A stretch of 64,000 nucleotides of DNA from Yersinia massiliensis (GCF_003048255.1 NZ_CP028487.1:1612001-1676000); one strand, 5' to 3'. Positions 8,766-18,418 are shown, numbered from the stretch's first letter. The notes: a model not told the origin generated them from the sequence alone. Translations and numbers: made by a program.

Positions 8766-9464
8766 ATGCTGCAAGTAAATGAACTTGAACAATATTATGG
8801 CGGAAGTCATATCTTGCGTAGCTTATCATTTGAGGCCGAGGTGGGAGAGGTGACGTGTTTATTGGGCCGCAATGGCGTCGGTAAAACCACCTTGCTCAAG
8901 TGCCTGATGGGATTAGTTCCCCTTAAAAATGGCAGCATCATTTGGGAAGGTAAAAATATTAGCCATCAATCACCACATCAACGGGTTAAGAGCGGGATCG
9001 CTTATGTACCACAGGGACGAGAAATATTTCCTCGATTAACGGTAGAAGAAAACATTTTAATCGGGCTTTCTCGTTTCCCTAGCTCACAGAGCAAGGCTGT
9101 ACCGGAAAATATTTACCAACTCTTTCCTGTCTTGCAAGAAATGAAGCATCGCCGTGGTGGGGACTTATCCGGTGGGCAACAGCAACAATTGGCGATTGGT
9201 CGTGCATTGGCTTGCCAGCCTCGATTATTGATTCTGGATGAGCCTACCGAGGGAATTCAGCCTTCAGTCATCAAGGAGATTGGTGTCGTGATTAAAAAAC
9301 TGGCAGCCCAAGGCGATATTGCAATTTTGTTGGTTGAGCAATTTTACGATTTTGCCGCAGAACTGGCCGATAACTATTTAGTGATGTCTCGTGGCAAAAT
9401 TGTTCAGCGAGGGCGTGGGGTTGATATGGAGAGAGATGGCGTCCGTGGACTGGTCGCCATTTAA
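8766..9464 (+). CDS. urtE: Urea ABC transporter ATP-binding protein UrtE
   Basis: LivF-type ATPase subunit of 232 residues, completing the transporter. Walker A is 'GRNGVGKTT' (34-42), the signature is 'LSGGQQQQLAIGRAL' (near 134) and Walker B is 'LLILDEPTEGI'. It is separated from urtD by 112 bases, unlike the overlapping genes before it; I see no gene or clear terminator in that gap. It ends 7 bases from the convergent sseA. No urease genes are in the window, so imported urea must be used by enzymes encoded elsewhere. Confidence 0.92.
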   Translation: MLQVNELEQYYGGSHILRSLSFEAEVGEVTCLLGRNGVGKTTLLKCLMGLVPLKNGSIIWEGKNISHQSPHQRVKSGIAYVPQGREIFPRLTVEENILIGLSRFPSSQSKAVPENIYQLFPVLQEMKHRRGGDLSGGQQQQLAIGRALACQPRLLILDEPTEGIQPSVIKEIGVVIKKLAAQGDIAILLVEQFYDFAAELADNYLVMSRGKIVQRGRGVDMERDGVRGLVAI

Positions 9465-9471
9465 GCTACGA

Positions 9472-10326
9472 CTACGGGAGACGGGTATCATCGATTGGTA
9501 GAGCGTCCGATGCCCCCCATTCCGCCCACGAGCCATCATAAAGTGAAACGGATGACGCATTTACTGCCGCTAAACCGAGCGCAACCACCGCGGCTGTTAC
9601 GCCGGAGCCACAGCTAGTGATAATGGGTTTGGTCAAATCCACGCCTTGATCGGCAAAAATGGTGGCTAGCGCCTGCGGCGATTTCAAATTGCCATTTTCG
9701 ACCATGCTACCCCAAGGAATGTTGATACTGCCAGGAATGCGCCCAAGGCGTAAACCGGGGCGAGGTTCAGGTTCTTGCGCTTTATACCGTCCTGCAGGGC
9801 GAGCATCTAAAATCTGTATCTCGTTATTACCAAGTGCGGCGACAACCTCATCAGCGTGTTTGACGGCGGTGTGATTAAAGTGAGCATTGAACGTCTGGCA
9901 GGCAGGCGCAGCCTGGCCGCTTTCTAATGCATAACCCGCCTGCTGCCATCCGCTAATCCCACCAGCCAGAATATGCACATTTTTGGCACCAAATATCCGG
10001 AACGTCCACCAAACTCGTGGAGCGGAAAAGAGATTGCCATCGTCGTAAATGACTAAAGTATGTTGCTCACTGATCCCCAACTGGCCGACCATTTCACTGA
10101 ACTCTTGGGAGGAGGGCAGCATATGAGGCAAGTTGGTGCTGTGATCGGCTATGGCATCTATATCAAAGTAAACAGCGCCAGGAATATGCCCCTGCTCAAA
10201 CTCAGCCTGAATATCCCTTTTAGGTATCAATCCTGGCGGTGACATTCTGGCATCCAGAATAGCGATCTTTGTATCGTGCTTATGTTCCGCCAGCCATTGC
10301 GGTGTAACCATAAAAGGTGAGTTCAT
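9472..10326 (-). CDS. sseA: 3-mercaptopyruvate sulfurtransferase
   Basis: Transfers sulfur from 3-mercaptopyruvate to thiophilic acceptors such as cyanide. It is 284 residues with two rhodanese domains (about 9-125 and 155-275). The active-site loop is 'CGSGVT' with Cys239, the loop that distinguishes mercaptopyruvate from thiosulfate sulfurtransferases. 'WWTFRIFG' and 'IPGSINIPW' are further family landmarks. It converges on urtE and is probably monocistronic. Confidence 0.92.
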   Translation of the reverse strand: MNSPFMVTPQWLAEHKHDTKIAILDARMSPPGLIPKRDIQAEFEQGHIPGAVYFDIDAIADHSTNLPHMLPSSQEFSEMVGQLGISEQHTLVIYDDGNLFSAPRVWWTFRIFGAKNVHILAGGISGWQQAGYALESGQAAPACQTFNAHFNHTAVKHADEVVAALGNNEIQILDARPAGRYKAQEPEPRPGLRLGRIPGSINIPWGSMVENGNLKSPQALATIFADQGVDLTKPIITSCGSGVTAAVVALGLAAVNASSVSLYDGSWAEWGASDALPIDDTRLP

Positions 10327-10713
10327 AGCGGTTTACCTATCAAAATGATCAAGACGCGAATGTGTGGTCGCGTCAGCGTGTTGCCCACTATATAACGAAA
10401 CTAGGTGATTGGAACCCCAGCTTATCATTGATGCGTAACCTATCGCATTTTTTAGAATTTTATTTTCATCGATACCTTTAACCGAATTATTAGACCTCTA
10501 ATTTATACTGAGTGGCTGTTTTTGCGAGCTGAGTACAGAGTTTAAGTCCCGCCTAATGCAAATTTCATGGGAGATAAATTAAATCTAGTCGCACTTCGCA
10601 AAATGAGTTTTTTATTCCATTTCATTCTTGATGGTGAAATTTAAATTTCGTATAAAAGTGGCAAGCAAAACGCCTTATTAGGGCCATTATTTATCAACAG
10701 GCTGGAGGATAGG
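10327..10713. promoter_or_regulatory. Divergent intergenic region sseA / oxidoreductase
   Basis: This 387-base region must carry promoters for both flanking genes. I see a 14-bp perfect palindrome, GAAATTTAAATTTC (10636-10649), next to a TATAAA-like element about 65 bases before the oxidoreductase ATG, which could be an operator. A GGAGG ribosome-binding site lies just before 10714. No small gene is supported. Confidence 0.35.
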
Positions 10714-11835
10714 ATGCAAAAGGTTCGAATTGGCCTCATTGGTACCGGGTATATTGGTCGCTGCCATGCCATTGCTTACGCGCAGGTTGCGACTGTTTTC
10801 CCTTTAAAAGGGCTGCCAGTATTAGAAATGCTAGCGGAGGTCACCCCTGAATTGGCTCAACAGCGTGCCACTGAATTTGGGTTTTCCCGCTCTACCGCTA
10901 ATTGGCGCGAACTCGTGGCTGATCCAGATATCGATGTAGTGGATATCTGCGCACCTAACTTCTTGCATAAAGAAATGGCCTTGGCGGCAATCAGCCATGG
11001 CAAACATGTTTATTCTGAGAAGCCGCTAGCACTAAATGCCACAGACGCCAAAGAAATGGTCGATGCTGCACGTGCGAAAGGGGTAAAAACGCTGGTGGGA
11101 TTTAATTACATGAAAAACCCGACCAGCCAGTTAGCCAAAGAGATTATTGCCAAGGGTGAAATTGGTGAGGTGGTGCATTTCTACGGTACGCATAATGAAG
11201 ATTATCTGGCTGACCCCCTCACACCTTTAGACTGGCACTGCACTAAAGCGCAAGCGGGACTGGGGGCGTTGGGGGATTTAGCGGCACACATTGTTAATAT
11301 GGCCCACTATTTGGTTGGTGATATCACAAGCGTTTCGGGTGATATGCAGACCATCATAAAGGAGCGGCCCGATCCGCATAATCCATCCTCACGCAGAGCG
11401 GTGGAAAATGAAGATCAAGCCAGTGCGTTGGTACGCTTCGCCAATGGCGCGATGGGGACTATCGAGACTTCACGGATCGCTTGTGGACGTAAAATGGGGT
11501 TGACCTACGTCGTCACTGGTACCAAAGGGACTATCAGCTACTCTCAAGAACGTATGGCTGAATTACAGTTCTATCGCCATGATGATCCGCAAGCAAGGCA
11601 AGGGTTCAAAACAATCCTCACTGGACCACAGCACCCAGATTATGCGGCATTTTGTATCAGTGCAGGACATGGGATTGGCTTTAACGATCAAAAAACAGTT
11701 GAGATCCGTGATTTGATTAATGGTATTGCCGCAGGGGATCGTATGTGGCCTGATTTTGAAGAGGGTTGGAAAGTTTCTAAAGTACTGGATGCTATTGCTG
11801 TCTCAGCACACGAAAAGCGCTGGAGAGAAGTTTAA
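10714..11835 (+). CDS. Gfo/Idh/MocA family oxidoreductase
   Basis: A probable NAD(P)-dependent sugar or inositol-type dehydrogenase of 373 residues. The N-terminal Rossmann motif is 'GLIGTGYIG' (7-15) and the family 'EKP' signature is at about residue 100 ('HVYSEKPLAL'). The C-terminal alpha/beta domain contains 'GALGDLAAHIVNMAHYLVG', where the catalytic Asp/His pair of the family is expected. The substrate is unknown. The next gene is a MocD-like desaturase on the same strand, so the pair may act together on a methoxylated or hydroxylated cyclic compound; that is inference. Confidence 0.8.
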   Translation: MQKVRIGLIGTGYIGRCHAIAYAQVATVFPLKGLPVLEMLAEVTPELAQQRATEFGFSRSTANWRELVADPDIDVVDICAPNFLHKEMALAAISHGKHVYSEKPLALNATDAKEMVDAARAKGVKTLVGFNYMKNPTSQLAKEIIAKGEIGEVVHFYGTHNEDYLADPLTPLDWHCTKAQAGLGALGDLAAHIVNMAHYLVGDITSVSGDMQTIIKERPDPHNPSSRRAVENEDQASALVRFANGAMGTIETSRIACGRKMGLTYVVTGTKGTISYSQERMAELQFYRHDDPQARQGFKTILTGPQHPDYAAFCISAGHGIGFNDQKTVEIRDLINGIAAGDRMWPDFEEGWKVSKVLDAIAVSAHEKRWREV

Positions 11836-11934
11836 ATAGACATTTTTTAGCTATAGAAAGTGTTTTAAGTTGGTTAGCCATGGGCATGATTCAATGAATA
11901 CTGGCGCTCATTATGCCCTGTATGAGCCCAAAAT

Positions 11935-13002
11935 ATGCCAACTTTGGACCCCCAATCTGATTATCGTCCTGCAAGCGGTGCTCACTACCTTAGTGAGCAA
12001 CAGCGGGCACGAATACTGACATTATCGCGCTCTTGGATATGGCGATTGGAGTTGCCGACTTGGCTACTCATCGGTGTCATTTACACTGGGTGGTTCAACA
12101 CCGTGATTCATTGGCAGCAATTGGGTACGGTGATGGGGAGCGTACTACTCATCTTGCTGAGTGCATGGTATATGTCGTTACAACATGAGTTGATCCATGG
12201 GCACCCCACACCCTGGCGGGGCGTTAATCAACTCTTTGGAACGTTACCCCTTGCTGTCTGGTATCCCTATGGTCTCTATCGTGATTCACATATTCAGCAC
12301 CACCGCGATGACGATTTGACTCATCCAGAAAAGGATCCTGAGAGTTACTACTATTCAGCATCTCAGTGGAATCATTTTTCTTCATTTTTCAAATATATTG
12401 TGCGGATTAACAATACTTTCCTTGGCAGATTAGTGCTCGGGCCTGCATTGGATATCATTGGCACAATACGCAGTGCTGGCCGTGCCTTCTATTCAGGTGA
12501 TCGCCAAACCATCATCATGTGGGTGATCCATTTAGCATTGCTTTTGTGCTTGTTTCACTGGATGGCAAGCTACGGTATTTCGCCGCTTTATTATCTGCTG
12601 GTAGTGAGTTATCCGGCACTTAGCTTAACCAAAGTGAGATCTTTTTTTGAACATCGCGCTGTTAAAAACAGTGCCGCACGCTCAACATTGAATGAAGCAG
12701 CATGGCATTGGCGTCTGTTATTTCTCAACCTCAATTACCATCTCGTCCACCATGATTTACCCTCCTTGCCTTGGTATGGGCTAAGACAGATTTATCTAGA
12801 AAATCGTATTGAATACCAGCATCGAAGCGAGCAATTTATTGTTCGCGGCTATGCTCAGTGGCTTGAAGATTATGCGGTTACCGCGTTAGAAATCCAAGTA
12901 CACCCATTTTACGCCAGCGCAGAGAATGCGGTGATAGAGCGAGATCAGCGCGGAGGAATCGAAAGTGGTGATCGCCGCTCGCCTTCAATTGAAAATAGCT
13001 AA
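11935..13002 (+). CDS. Fatty acid desaturase / MocD-like membrane di-iron oxygenase
   Basis: A 355-residue membrane protein carrying the three histidine boxes of integral-membrane di-iron enzymes: HELIHGH (84-90), HIQHH (119-123) and HLVHH (near 267-271), between hydrophobic segments at about 40-80 and 170-215. It follows the MocA-like oxidoreductase by 99 bases. Desaturase-family proteins include true acyl desaturases, hydroxylases and the rhizopine enzyme MocD; the sequence does not decide among them. No obvious Shine-Dalgarno precedes the ATG. Confidence 0.75.
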   Translation: MPTLDPQSDYRPASGAHYLSEQQRARILTLSRSWIWRLELPTWLLIGVIYTGWFNTVIHWQQLGTVMGSVLLILLSAWYMSLQHELIHGHPTPWRGVNQLFGTLPLAVWYPYGLYRDSHIQHHRDDDLTHPEKDPESYYYSASQWNHFSSFFKYIVRINNTFLGRLVLGPALDIIGTIRSAGRAFYSGDRQTIIMWVIHLALLLCLFHWMASYGISPLYYLLVVSYPALSLTKVRSFFEHRAVKNSAARSTLNEAAWHWRLLFLNLNYHLVHHDLPSLPWYGLRQIYLENRIEYQHRSEQFIVRGYAQWLEDYAVTALEIQVHPFYASAENAVIERDQRGGIESGDRRSPSIENS

Positions 13003-13353
13003 TCAATGAGCTGTTTTGACTGCGATGTTCATCTCAATCTTGCTATTTTTTTAAAATAAACTGTTGTTATATACAGTGTTTGGTGTCATCTTAACATCAA
13101 TTTTATGATGATGAGTTATAGCTTAACTAATTAATAATTATAGTTTTATTTGTATTTTAGATTGTGTTGGCGAACCAAAATTGTATGAATAATATAATTG
13201 ATATCAATTGGTTATTTGGTTTGTTTTAGACTAAATCTATTATGGTTACTGACTTGTTAATGGTGGCTGTTCTCTTCAAATCGGGTAGATACCCACATTC
13301 GATAGACGCTAACAATTCAATTTTTACTCACCCTTGAGCATATAGAGGTAAAC
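13003..13353 (+). promoter_or_regulatory. AT-rich region upstream of yehZ
   Basis: These 351 bases are strongly AT-rich and contain no credible gene. A 14-bp palindrome, AATTGATATCAATT, lies at 13196-13209. The region must contain the yehZ promoter; in E. coli the equivalent osmF operon depends on RpoS, but I cannot point to a convincing -10 element here. Confidence 0.35.
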
Positions 13354-14286
13354 ATGGCAAAGACCCTACCCCGTAGCGGGATTTTTGCGCTGCTTGCAGT
13401 GATGATGACGGCATTTAGCGGCGTATCTCAGGCAGCAGACACGGTCCGTGTCGGTTCAAAAATTGATACTGAAGGCTCATTGTTGGGCAATATTATTGTG
13501 CAGGTTCTCGATGCTAATGGGATAAAAACCACCAACAAATCACAGTTGGGTACGACTAAAGTTGTGCGTGGTGCGATCACTGCAGGTGAGATTGATATTT
13601 ACCCTGAATACACCGGCAATGGTGCATTTTTCTTCTCTGATGAAAACGATCCCGCGTGGAAAGATAGCAAAGCCGGATACGAAAAAGTCAAAGCGCTCGA
13701 TTACGAGAAAAATAAGTTGGTATGGCTCCAGCCTGCGCCAGCGAACAACACTTGGACCATTGCCGTGCGCCAAGATTTAGCCCAAGCAAACAATTTGAAA
13801 ACGCTTGAAGATTTGGGTAAATGGATTAATGCAGGCGGGAAATTTAAGTTGGCAGCCTCGGCAGAATTTATTGAACGCCCTGATGCTTTACCTGCCTTCC
13901 AGCAAGCCTATGGCTTTAAATTGAACCAAGACCAACTGTTGTCATTGGCTGGCGGCGATACAGCGGTGACGATTAAAGCTGCTGCTGAGCAAACCTCTGG
14001 TGTGAATGCGGCCATGGCTTATGGCACCGATGGCCCAGTCGCGGCTTTGGGCTTACAAACACTGGAAGACACCAAAGGTGTGCAACCAATTTATGCACCT
14101 ACTCCCATTATCCGCGAAGCTACATTAAAAGCGCATCCAACAATACCCGCTTTACTCAATCCGGTATTTGCCACTCTTGATGGGCCAACACTACAAAAAT
14201 TGAATGCTCGCATTGCAGTTGAAGGCCAAGATGCAAAAAAAGTCGCAGCTAATTACCTGAAAGAAAAAGGGTTCGTTAAAGGATAA
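13354..14286 (+). CDS. osmF: OsmF-type quaternary-amine ABC transporter binding protein
   Basis: A periplasmic binding protein of 310 residues in the OpuAC/YehZ family, which binds glycine betaine or related compounds. A signal peptide covers about residues 1-28 ('...SGVSQAAD'). The mature part opens 'TVRVGSKIDTEGSLLGNIIVQVLDANGI', a YehZ hallmark, and continues 'DIYPEYTGNGAFFF'. It is the first gene of yehZYXW. E. coli YehZ/OsmF is low-affinity and induced by osmotic and stationary-phase stress. Confidence 0.88.
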   Translation: MAKTLPRSGIFALLAVMMTAFSGVSQAADTVRVGSKIDTEGSLLGNIIVQVLDANGIKTTNKSQLGTTKVVRGAITAGEIDIYPEYTGNGAFFFSDENDPAWKDSKAGYEKVKALDYEKNKLVWLQPAPANNTWTIAVRQDLAQANNLKTLEDLGKWINAGGKFKLAASAEFIERPDALPAFQQAYGFKLNQDQLLSLAGGDTAVTIKAAAEQTSGVNAAMAYGTDGPVAALGLQTLEDTKGVQPIYAPTPIIREATLKAHPTIPALLNPVFATLDGPTLQKLNARIAVEGQDAKKVAANYLKEKGFVKG

Positions 14287-14302
14287 CGGTGGGAATTAAG
14301 GG

Positions 14303-14335
14303 ATGGCGCTATCGCAAGCAACGCGATAGCGCCAT
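14303..14335 (+). other. Hairpin between yehZ and yehY
   Basis: A perfect 13-bp stem (ATGGCGCTATCGC / GCGATAGCGCCAT) with a 7-base loop begins 17 bases after the yehZ stop. It has no T run. I infer a 3'-end-stabilising or partly terminating element separating high binding-protein expression from the permease genes. Confidence 0.65.
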
Positions 14336-14394
14336 TAAATACACAGGTAGTACTTTTCGACGGTACTGATTACCTGTCATGGAGATGGATTTTT

Positions 14395-15549
14395 ATGGCT
14401 GTTAAAAACCGAGTCCTGCTAACAATGGTGGTGATGTTGGTCCTGTCAGGAGGAGGACTTTCTTTTGTCAGTCACGCTCCAAATCGGTTGATTTCTGGGC
14501 AAGGAATTTCATTTACGTCGTTGCTAACGGGGCACGTGTGGTGGTTGTTAATTCCGATAGTGATACTGTTCGCCTTCTCTTTCGTTAAACAGACTATTTT
14601 GCTGCATTGGTCAACGGTACTCGTTGCTGAAATGTTGTTATTCGGTCTATTGCTGCTGGCGGGCCGCACTGCACTTCAACTAACTGGGGGAGAAGAGAGC
14701 CTTGCTCGTACTTCACTCGGCGGTGGGTTCTGGCTGATGAGTGGGTTTGGCATATTGATTGCGGTCGATGGCTTGTCCCGTGCCATTGTTAACCCCGTTT
14801 GGCGGAGTTTGGCGAATGTCATGTTGGTATTACCGGTTGTCGTCTTGTTAGCCACGGGGCAACTTGATCAACTGTCTTTAATGAAAGAGTACGTTAATCG
14901 ACAAGATGTGTTTGATGATGCACTATGGCAGCATCTCCAGATTCTAGTCACTACGCTAGTCCCCGCTGTACTGATAGGTATCCCTTTGGGGTTACTCTGC
15001 TATCGTTCTGTTCGCTTTCAAAGTGCCATTTTTTCAGCGTTGAATATTATTCAAACCATTCCCTCTATCGCTCTGTTTGGCTTGCTTATTGCACCTTTGG
15101 CAGGGCTAGCTGCCGCTATCCCATGGCTGGCAGAACATGGTGTGAGTGGCATTGGTCTGGCACCTGCGATTGTCGCACTGGTGCTTTATGCGCTCTTGCC
15201 ATTAGTTCGCAGTGTGGTAGCAGGTCTAGAGTCTATCCCTGACAGTGTGGTTGAATCAGCTCAAGGGATGGGTATGACCCGTCGCCAGCTTTTTTTTCGG
15301 GTACAAGTCCCTATCGCGATGCCGCTTATTTTATCTGGCATTCGCATTATTGCTGTGCAAACGGTGGGCCTGGCTGTCGTGGCGGCACTGATTGGGGCGG
15401 GCGGTTTAGGTGCGATTATGTTTCAAGGGTTACTCAGCAGCGCATTGGATTTAGTGCTATTGGGCGTTATCCCCGTGATAGTGATGGCGGTCATGGTTGA
15501 CTCACTGTTTAAATTCATTGTTATTTTTATGGATACTTCACATCGATGA
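14395..15549 (+). CDS. yehY: OsmF-system ABC transporter permease YehY
   Basis: A 384-residue inner-membrane permease. The N-terminal half is an additional hydrophobic region (about 1-170). The C-terminal half is the conserved OpuAB-type domain with 'NIIQTIPSIALFGLLIAPL' and the EAA loop 'VESAQGMGMTRRQLFFRVQVPIAMP', then 'VAALIGAGGLGAI'. The stop overlaps the yehX ATG (ATGA). YehY and YehW are the two permeases of this system. Confidence 0.88.
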   Translation: MAVKNRVLLTMVVMLVLSGGGLSFVSHAPNRLISGQGISFTSLLTGHVWWLLIPIVILFAFSFVKQTILLHWSTVLVAEMLLFGLLLLAGRTALQLTGGEESLARTSLGGGFWLMSGFGILIAVDGLSRAIVNPVWRSLANVMLVLPVVVLLATGQLDQLSLMKEYVNRQDVFDDALWQHLQILVTTLVPAVLIGIPLGLLCYRSVRFQSAIFSALNIIQTIPSIALFGLLIAPLAGLAAAIPWLAEHGVSGIGLAPAIVALVLYALLPLVRSVVAGLESIPDSVVESAQGMGMTRRQLFFRVQVPIAMPLILSGIRIIAVQTVGLAVVAALIGAGGLGAIMFQGLLSSALDLVLLGVIPVIVMAVMVDSLFKFIVIFMDTSHR

Positions 15550-16499
15550 TTCATTTCCATCAGGTAAGCAAATATTTTGCCGGTAAGCGGGCGGTAGACA
15601 ACCTGACGTTGCAGATTGCGAAGGGCGAGTTCACCGTACTGATTGGGACTTCAGGCTCTGGGAAGTCAACCACGCTGAAAATGATTAACCGATTGATTGA
15701 GCATGACGAGGGAGAAATCCATTTTGCCGGTGAAGAGATTCGTCGCTATAAACCAGAAGATATCCGGCGGCGGATGGGCTATGCCATTCAGTCAATAGGC
15801 CTGTTTCCGCATTGGACGGTAGAGCGTAACATCGCGACTGTCCCCCAGTTACTGAAGTGGCCACAAGACCGTATCCGCCAGCGTGTTGCCGAGTTACTCG
15901 AGCTATTGCAGTTGGATCCAGAACAATTTCTTCATCGCTATCCTCACCAACTCTCTGGCGGTCAGCAACAGCGCGTCGGTGTTGCTCGAGCCTTGGCGGC
16001 TGATCCTGAAGTGTTATTAATGGACGAACCTTTTGGGGCGCTAGACCCAGTGACCCGTTCCGCTCTACAGTTCGAAATAACCCGTATCCATCAACTATCG
16101 GGTCGAACTATCGTCTTGGTCACCCATGATATTGATGAAGCGTTGAGCTTGGCTGATCGCATTGTTTTGATGGATGAAGGACGAGTGGTTCAACAAGGAA
16201 CACCGCTTGAAATGCTAACGAAGCCCGCCAATGATTTCGTTCGTGACTTCTTTGGCCGCAGCGATCTCGGTATTAAGCTGTTATCGCTTGGGCGGGCTGA
16301 ACATCGGGTCAGACGCGGTGAAACCCTGATGGGCCAGCCGATACTGGGGACAACCAGTCTGCGTGAAGCGCTCTCTCTGTTTGTGTCACGCCAGACCGAT
16401 AAATTGCCTGTCGCTGACGAGCATGGGCAACCATTGGGCGTGCTTTATTTTGCTGATTTGGTGGCTGATAACTTGGTGGCAGAAAAGGAGAGGCTGTGA
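15546..16499 (+). CDS. yehX: OsmF-system ABC transporter ATP-binding protein YehX
   Basis: An OpuAA/ProV-type ATPase of 317 residues. Walker A is '[10 protein letters not shown]' (about 34-43), the signature is '[15 protein letters not shown]', Walker B is '[12 protein letters not shown]', and the switch region is 'VTHDIDEA'. After about residue 255 comes a partial CBS-like regulatory tail ('[23 protein letters not shown]'), as in osmolyte transporters where it senses ionic strength. It overlaps the yehW GTG start. Confidence 0.9.
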   Translation: MIHFHQVSKYFAGKRAVDNLTLQIAKGEFTVLIGTSGSGKSTTLKMINRLIEHDEGEIHFAGEEIRRYKPEDIRRRMGYAIQSIGLFPHWTVERNIATVPQLLKWPQDRIRQRVAELLELLQLDPEQFLHRYPHQLSGGQQQRVGVARALAADPEVLLMDEPFGALDPVTRSALQFEITRIHQLSGRTIVLVTHDIDEALSLADRIVLMDEGRVVQQGTPLEMLTKPANDFVRDFFGRSDLGIKLLSLGRAEHRVRRGETLMGQPILGTTSLREALSLFVSRQTDKLPVADEHGQPLGVLYFADLVADNLVAEKERL

Positions 16500-17326
16500 A
16501 ATTGGGATCGACTAAAGTCAGCGACATAAAAAAGTCTGCCTCTAGACGCGAAACATCCAGATTAGTGGGTTGGCTAACCGACCCTCTGGGCTGGGCCGTT
16601 CTTTTGCTTGGGTGCTTGGTCTTTGGGATGACGTCGTTACACGGTTTTTTTGCCGCTTTATTCCCCGATCTCGATAGACCGATTTATGTGCAAGACACAT
16701 TTTGGTCACTGGTCGTCGCTCATGTCTTGTTAGTGCTTATCTCGAGCATTATCGCCGTTTTAATCGGTGTCAGCGCCGGTATTGCAGTGACACGACCCGC
16801 AGGGAAAGAGTTTCGATCTGTTGTCGAAACCGTTGTCGCAATGGGGCAGACATTTCCCCCCGTTGCGGTTCTCGCCATTGCTGTTCCCGTGATGGGTTTT
16901 AGCGAGAATCCTGCCATTATTGCTTTAGTACTCTATGGGTTATTGCCTATCTTGCAGGGAACAATAACGGGTATTGAGTCTGTTTCCCGAGATATCCGAG
17001 AAGTCGCGCAAGGGGTCGGCATGAGTGCTCGGCAAATTTTATGGCAAGTCGAATTACCACTGGCTGCACCTGTTATTGTGGCGGGCATTCGAACATCGGT
17101 CATTATCAATATTGGAACAGCCGCAATAGCTTCAACAGTTGGAACGAAAACCTTGGGCTCCCCTATCATTATCGGCTTAAGTGGCTTTAATACCGCCTAT
17201 GTTATTCAGGGTGCGGTTGTTGTTGCATTGCTAGCGATTATTACGGATATGATCCTTTCGCGTTGGAGTCGCCGATTATCACGTTGGCGGGAATTAAAAA
17301 TGCTCTCTGTGACAACGCGTCACTGA
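16496..17326 (+). CDS. yehW: OsmF-system ABC transporter permease YehW
   Basis: A 276-residue permease starting at GTG, which overlaps the yehX stop (GTGA) and has AAGGAGAG just upstream. It carries '[20 protein letters not shown]', the EAA loop '[23 protein letters not shown]' and '[17 protein letters not shown]', all typical of OpuAB-type permeases. It pairs with YehY. The gene after it is a PhnD-like protein separated by a duplicated 20-bp element. Confidence 0.88.
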   Translation: MKLGSTKVSDIKKSASRRETSRLVGWLTDPLGWAVLLLGCLVFGMTSLHGFFAALFPDLDRPIYVQDTFWSLVVAHVLLVLISSIIAVLIGVSAGIAVTRPAGKEFRSVVETVVAMGQTFPPVAVLAIAVPVMGFSENPAIIALVLYGLLPILQGTITGIESVSRDIREVAQGVGMSARQILWQVELPLAAPVIVAGIRTSVIINIGTAAIASTVGTKTLGSPIIIGLSGFNTAYVIQGAVVVALLAIITDMILSRWSRRLSRWRELKMLSVTTRH

Positions 17327-17332
17327 CCGCCT

Positions 17333-17372
17333 TATTTTATTCGTTCAAATTATATTTTATTCGTTCAAATTA
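17333..17372 (+). repeat. Perfect tandem duplication of a 20-bp element
   Basis: TATTTTATTCGTTCAAATTA occurs twice in succession (17333-17352 and 17353-17372), directly before the AGGAGG ribosome-binding site of the next gene. Slippage duplication is likely. It lengthens the yehW-to-next-gene spacer and could also bring a duplicated protein-binding or -10-like sequence. Confidence 0.8.
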
Positions 17373-17387
17373 ATAGGAGGGCCAATA

Positions 17388-18179
17388 TTGATCTCACTTC
17401 CCATGTATGGTATCCAACCACAGGACGTGCTGCCTTTTGGGCAACAATTACGGCATCAATTGCGCCTTTATGGTGTCACGAAAACGGATGAACAATTAGT
17501 CTGGCCTTCAGATTTACTGCAACACTGGCGTGACCCTAAATTGCTTTTGAGCCAGACGTGTGGCTTCCCGCTGGTAACCTTATTGCAGCAACATGTGCGG
17601 CTAGTGGGTGTATTTAGCTATCAATCACCTTACTGCTCAGGCGCCTATTATCGAAGTTTAGTTGTGGTGCGAGACGATGAAGTTGGGCAGGAATTGGCTG
17701 ATTTTCGTCACCGGCGAGTGGCCTATAACAGCATAGACTCGCAGTCTGGTTACAATGCGCTGCGGGCATTAATTACGCCGCTGGCTATCAATGGGCACTT
17801 TTTTTCCCAACGTTTTGCTTCTGGGAGCCATACCCAATCAATTGAAATGATTCGGCGACATCAAGCCGATATCGCTGCGATAGACTGTGTTAGCTTTGCG
17901 CTATTACAACGAGAGAATCCCTCAGCCGTGACGGGTTTAAAGATAATAGCGCAAACACAGGCCGTGCCAGGGTTACCTCTCATAACCTCATTGTCGACAT
18001 CTGAAGAGCAATTTATCCGATTACGGCAGGCTATTCGCGCTACAGTTGAAGCGCCAGAGGCTAGGTCAGCCAAGGATAGGCTATTGATCAATTCATTTAA
18101 CGAAATACCGTGGTCAGCTTATGACGTTATTCGGCAGTTGCAAGCAGCTGCTTTTGCATCAGGGGTAATAACACTTTAG
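17388..18179 (+). CDS. PhnD-like (PF12974-type) protein without signal peptide
   Basis: A 263-residue protein resembling phosphate/phosphonate-binding proteins of the PhnD family ('YRSLVVVRDDEV', 'RVAYNSIDSQSGYNALRALI', 'SHTQSIEMIRRHQADIAAIDCVSFALL'). It starts at TTG: AGGAGG at 17375-17380 gives correct spacing, whereas the next ATG (17403) is too far. Neither start gives a signal peptide, so the product should stay in the cytoplasm, which is odd for a binding-protein fold. It may sense a ligand or act as an enzyme; its position suggests a link to the yehZYXW system. Confidence 0.7.
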   Translation: MISLPMYGIQPQDVLPFGQQLRHQLRLYGVTKTDEQLVWPSDLLQHWRDPKLLLSQTCGFPLVTLLQQHVRLVGVFSYQSPYCSGAYYRSLVVVRDDEVGQELADFRHRRVAYNSIDSQSGYNALRALITPLAINGHFFSQRFASGSHTQSIEMIRRHQADIAAIDCVSFALLQRENPSAVTGLKIIAQTQAVPGLPLITSLSTSEEQFIRLRQAIRATVEAPEARSAKDRLLINSFNEIPWSAYDVIRQLQAAAFASGVITL

Positions 18180-18418
18180 AGTGCATATTAATATTTCACC
18201 AATAATTATATTGGATAACTATTTTTTATTTTAATTATTATTAATACTTTTAATTTCTTAATTAATGTTATTGGATTAAATAAAAATACCTCAATAAAAA
18301 ATAGAATTATTTATATCTTTATGTTGCTTTATTTATAACTTATATCAGCTACCTTTATAGGTGCGGGAAATACTCATCATTATTTTTATTCTTTTATAGG
18401 CGTTTGTAAGGATTACCT

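Noticed and set aside
13196..13209. Palindrome AATTGATATCAATT considered as a Fur box
   Set aside because: It does not fit the GATAATGATAATCATTATC pattern and the downstream genes are not iron-related.
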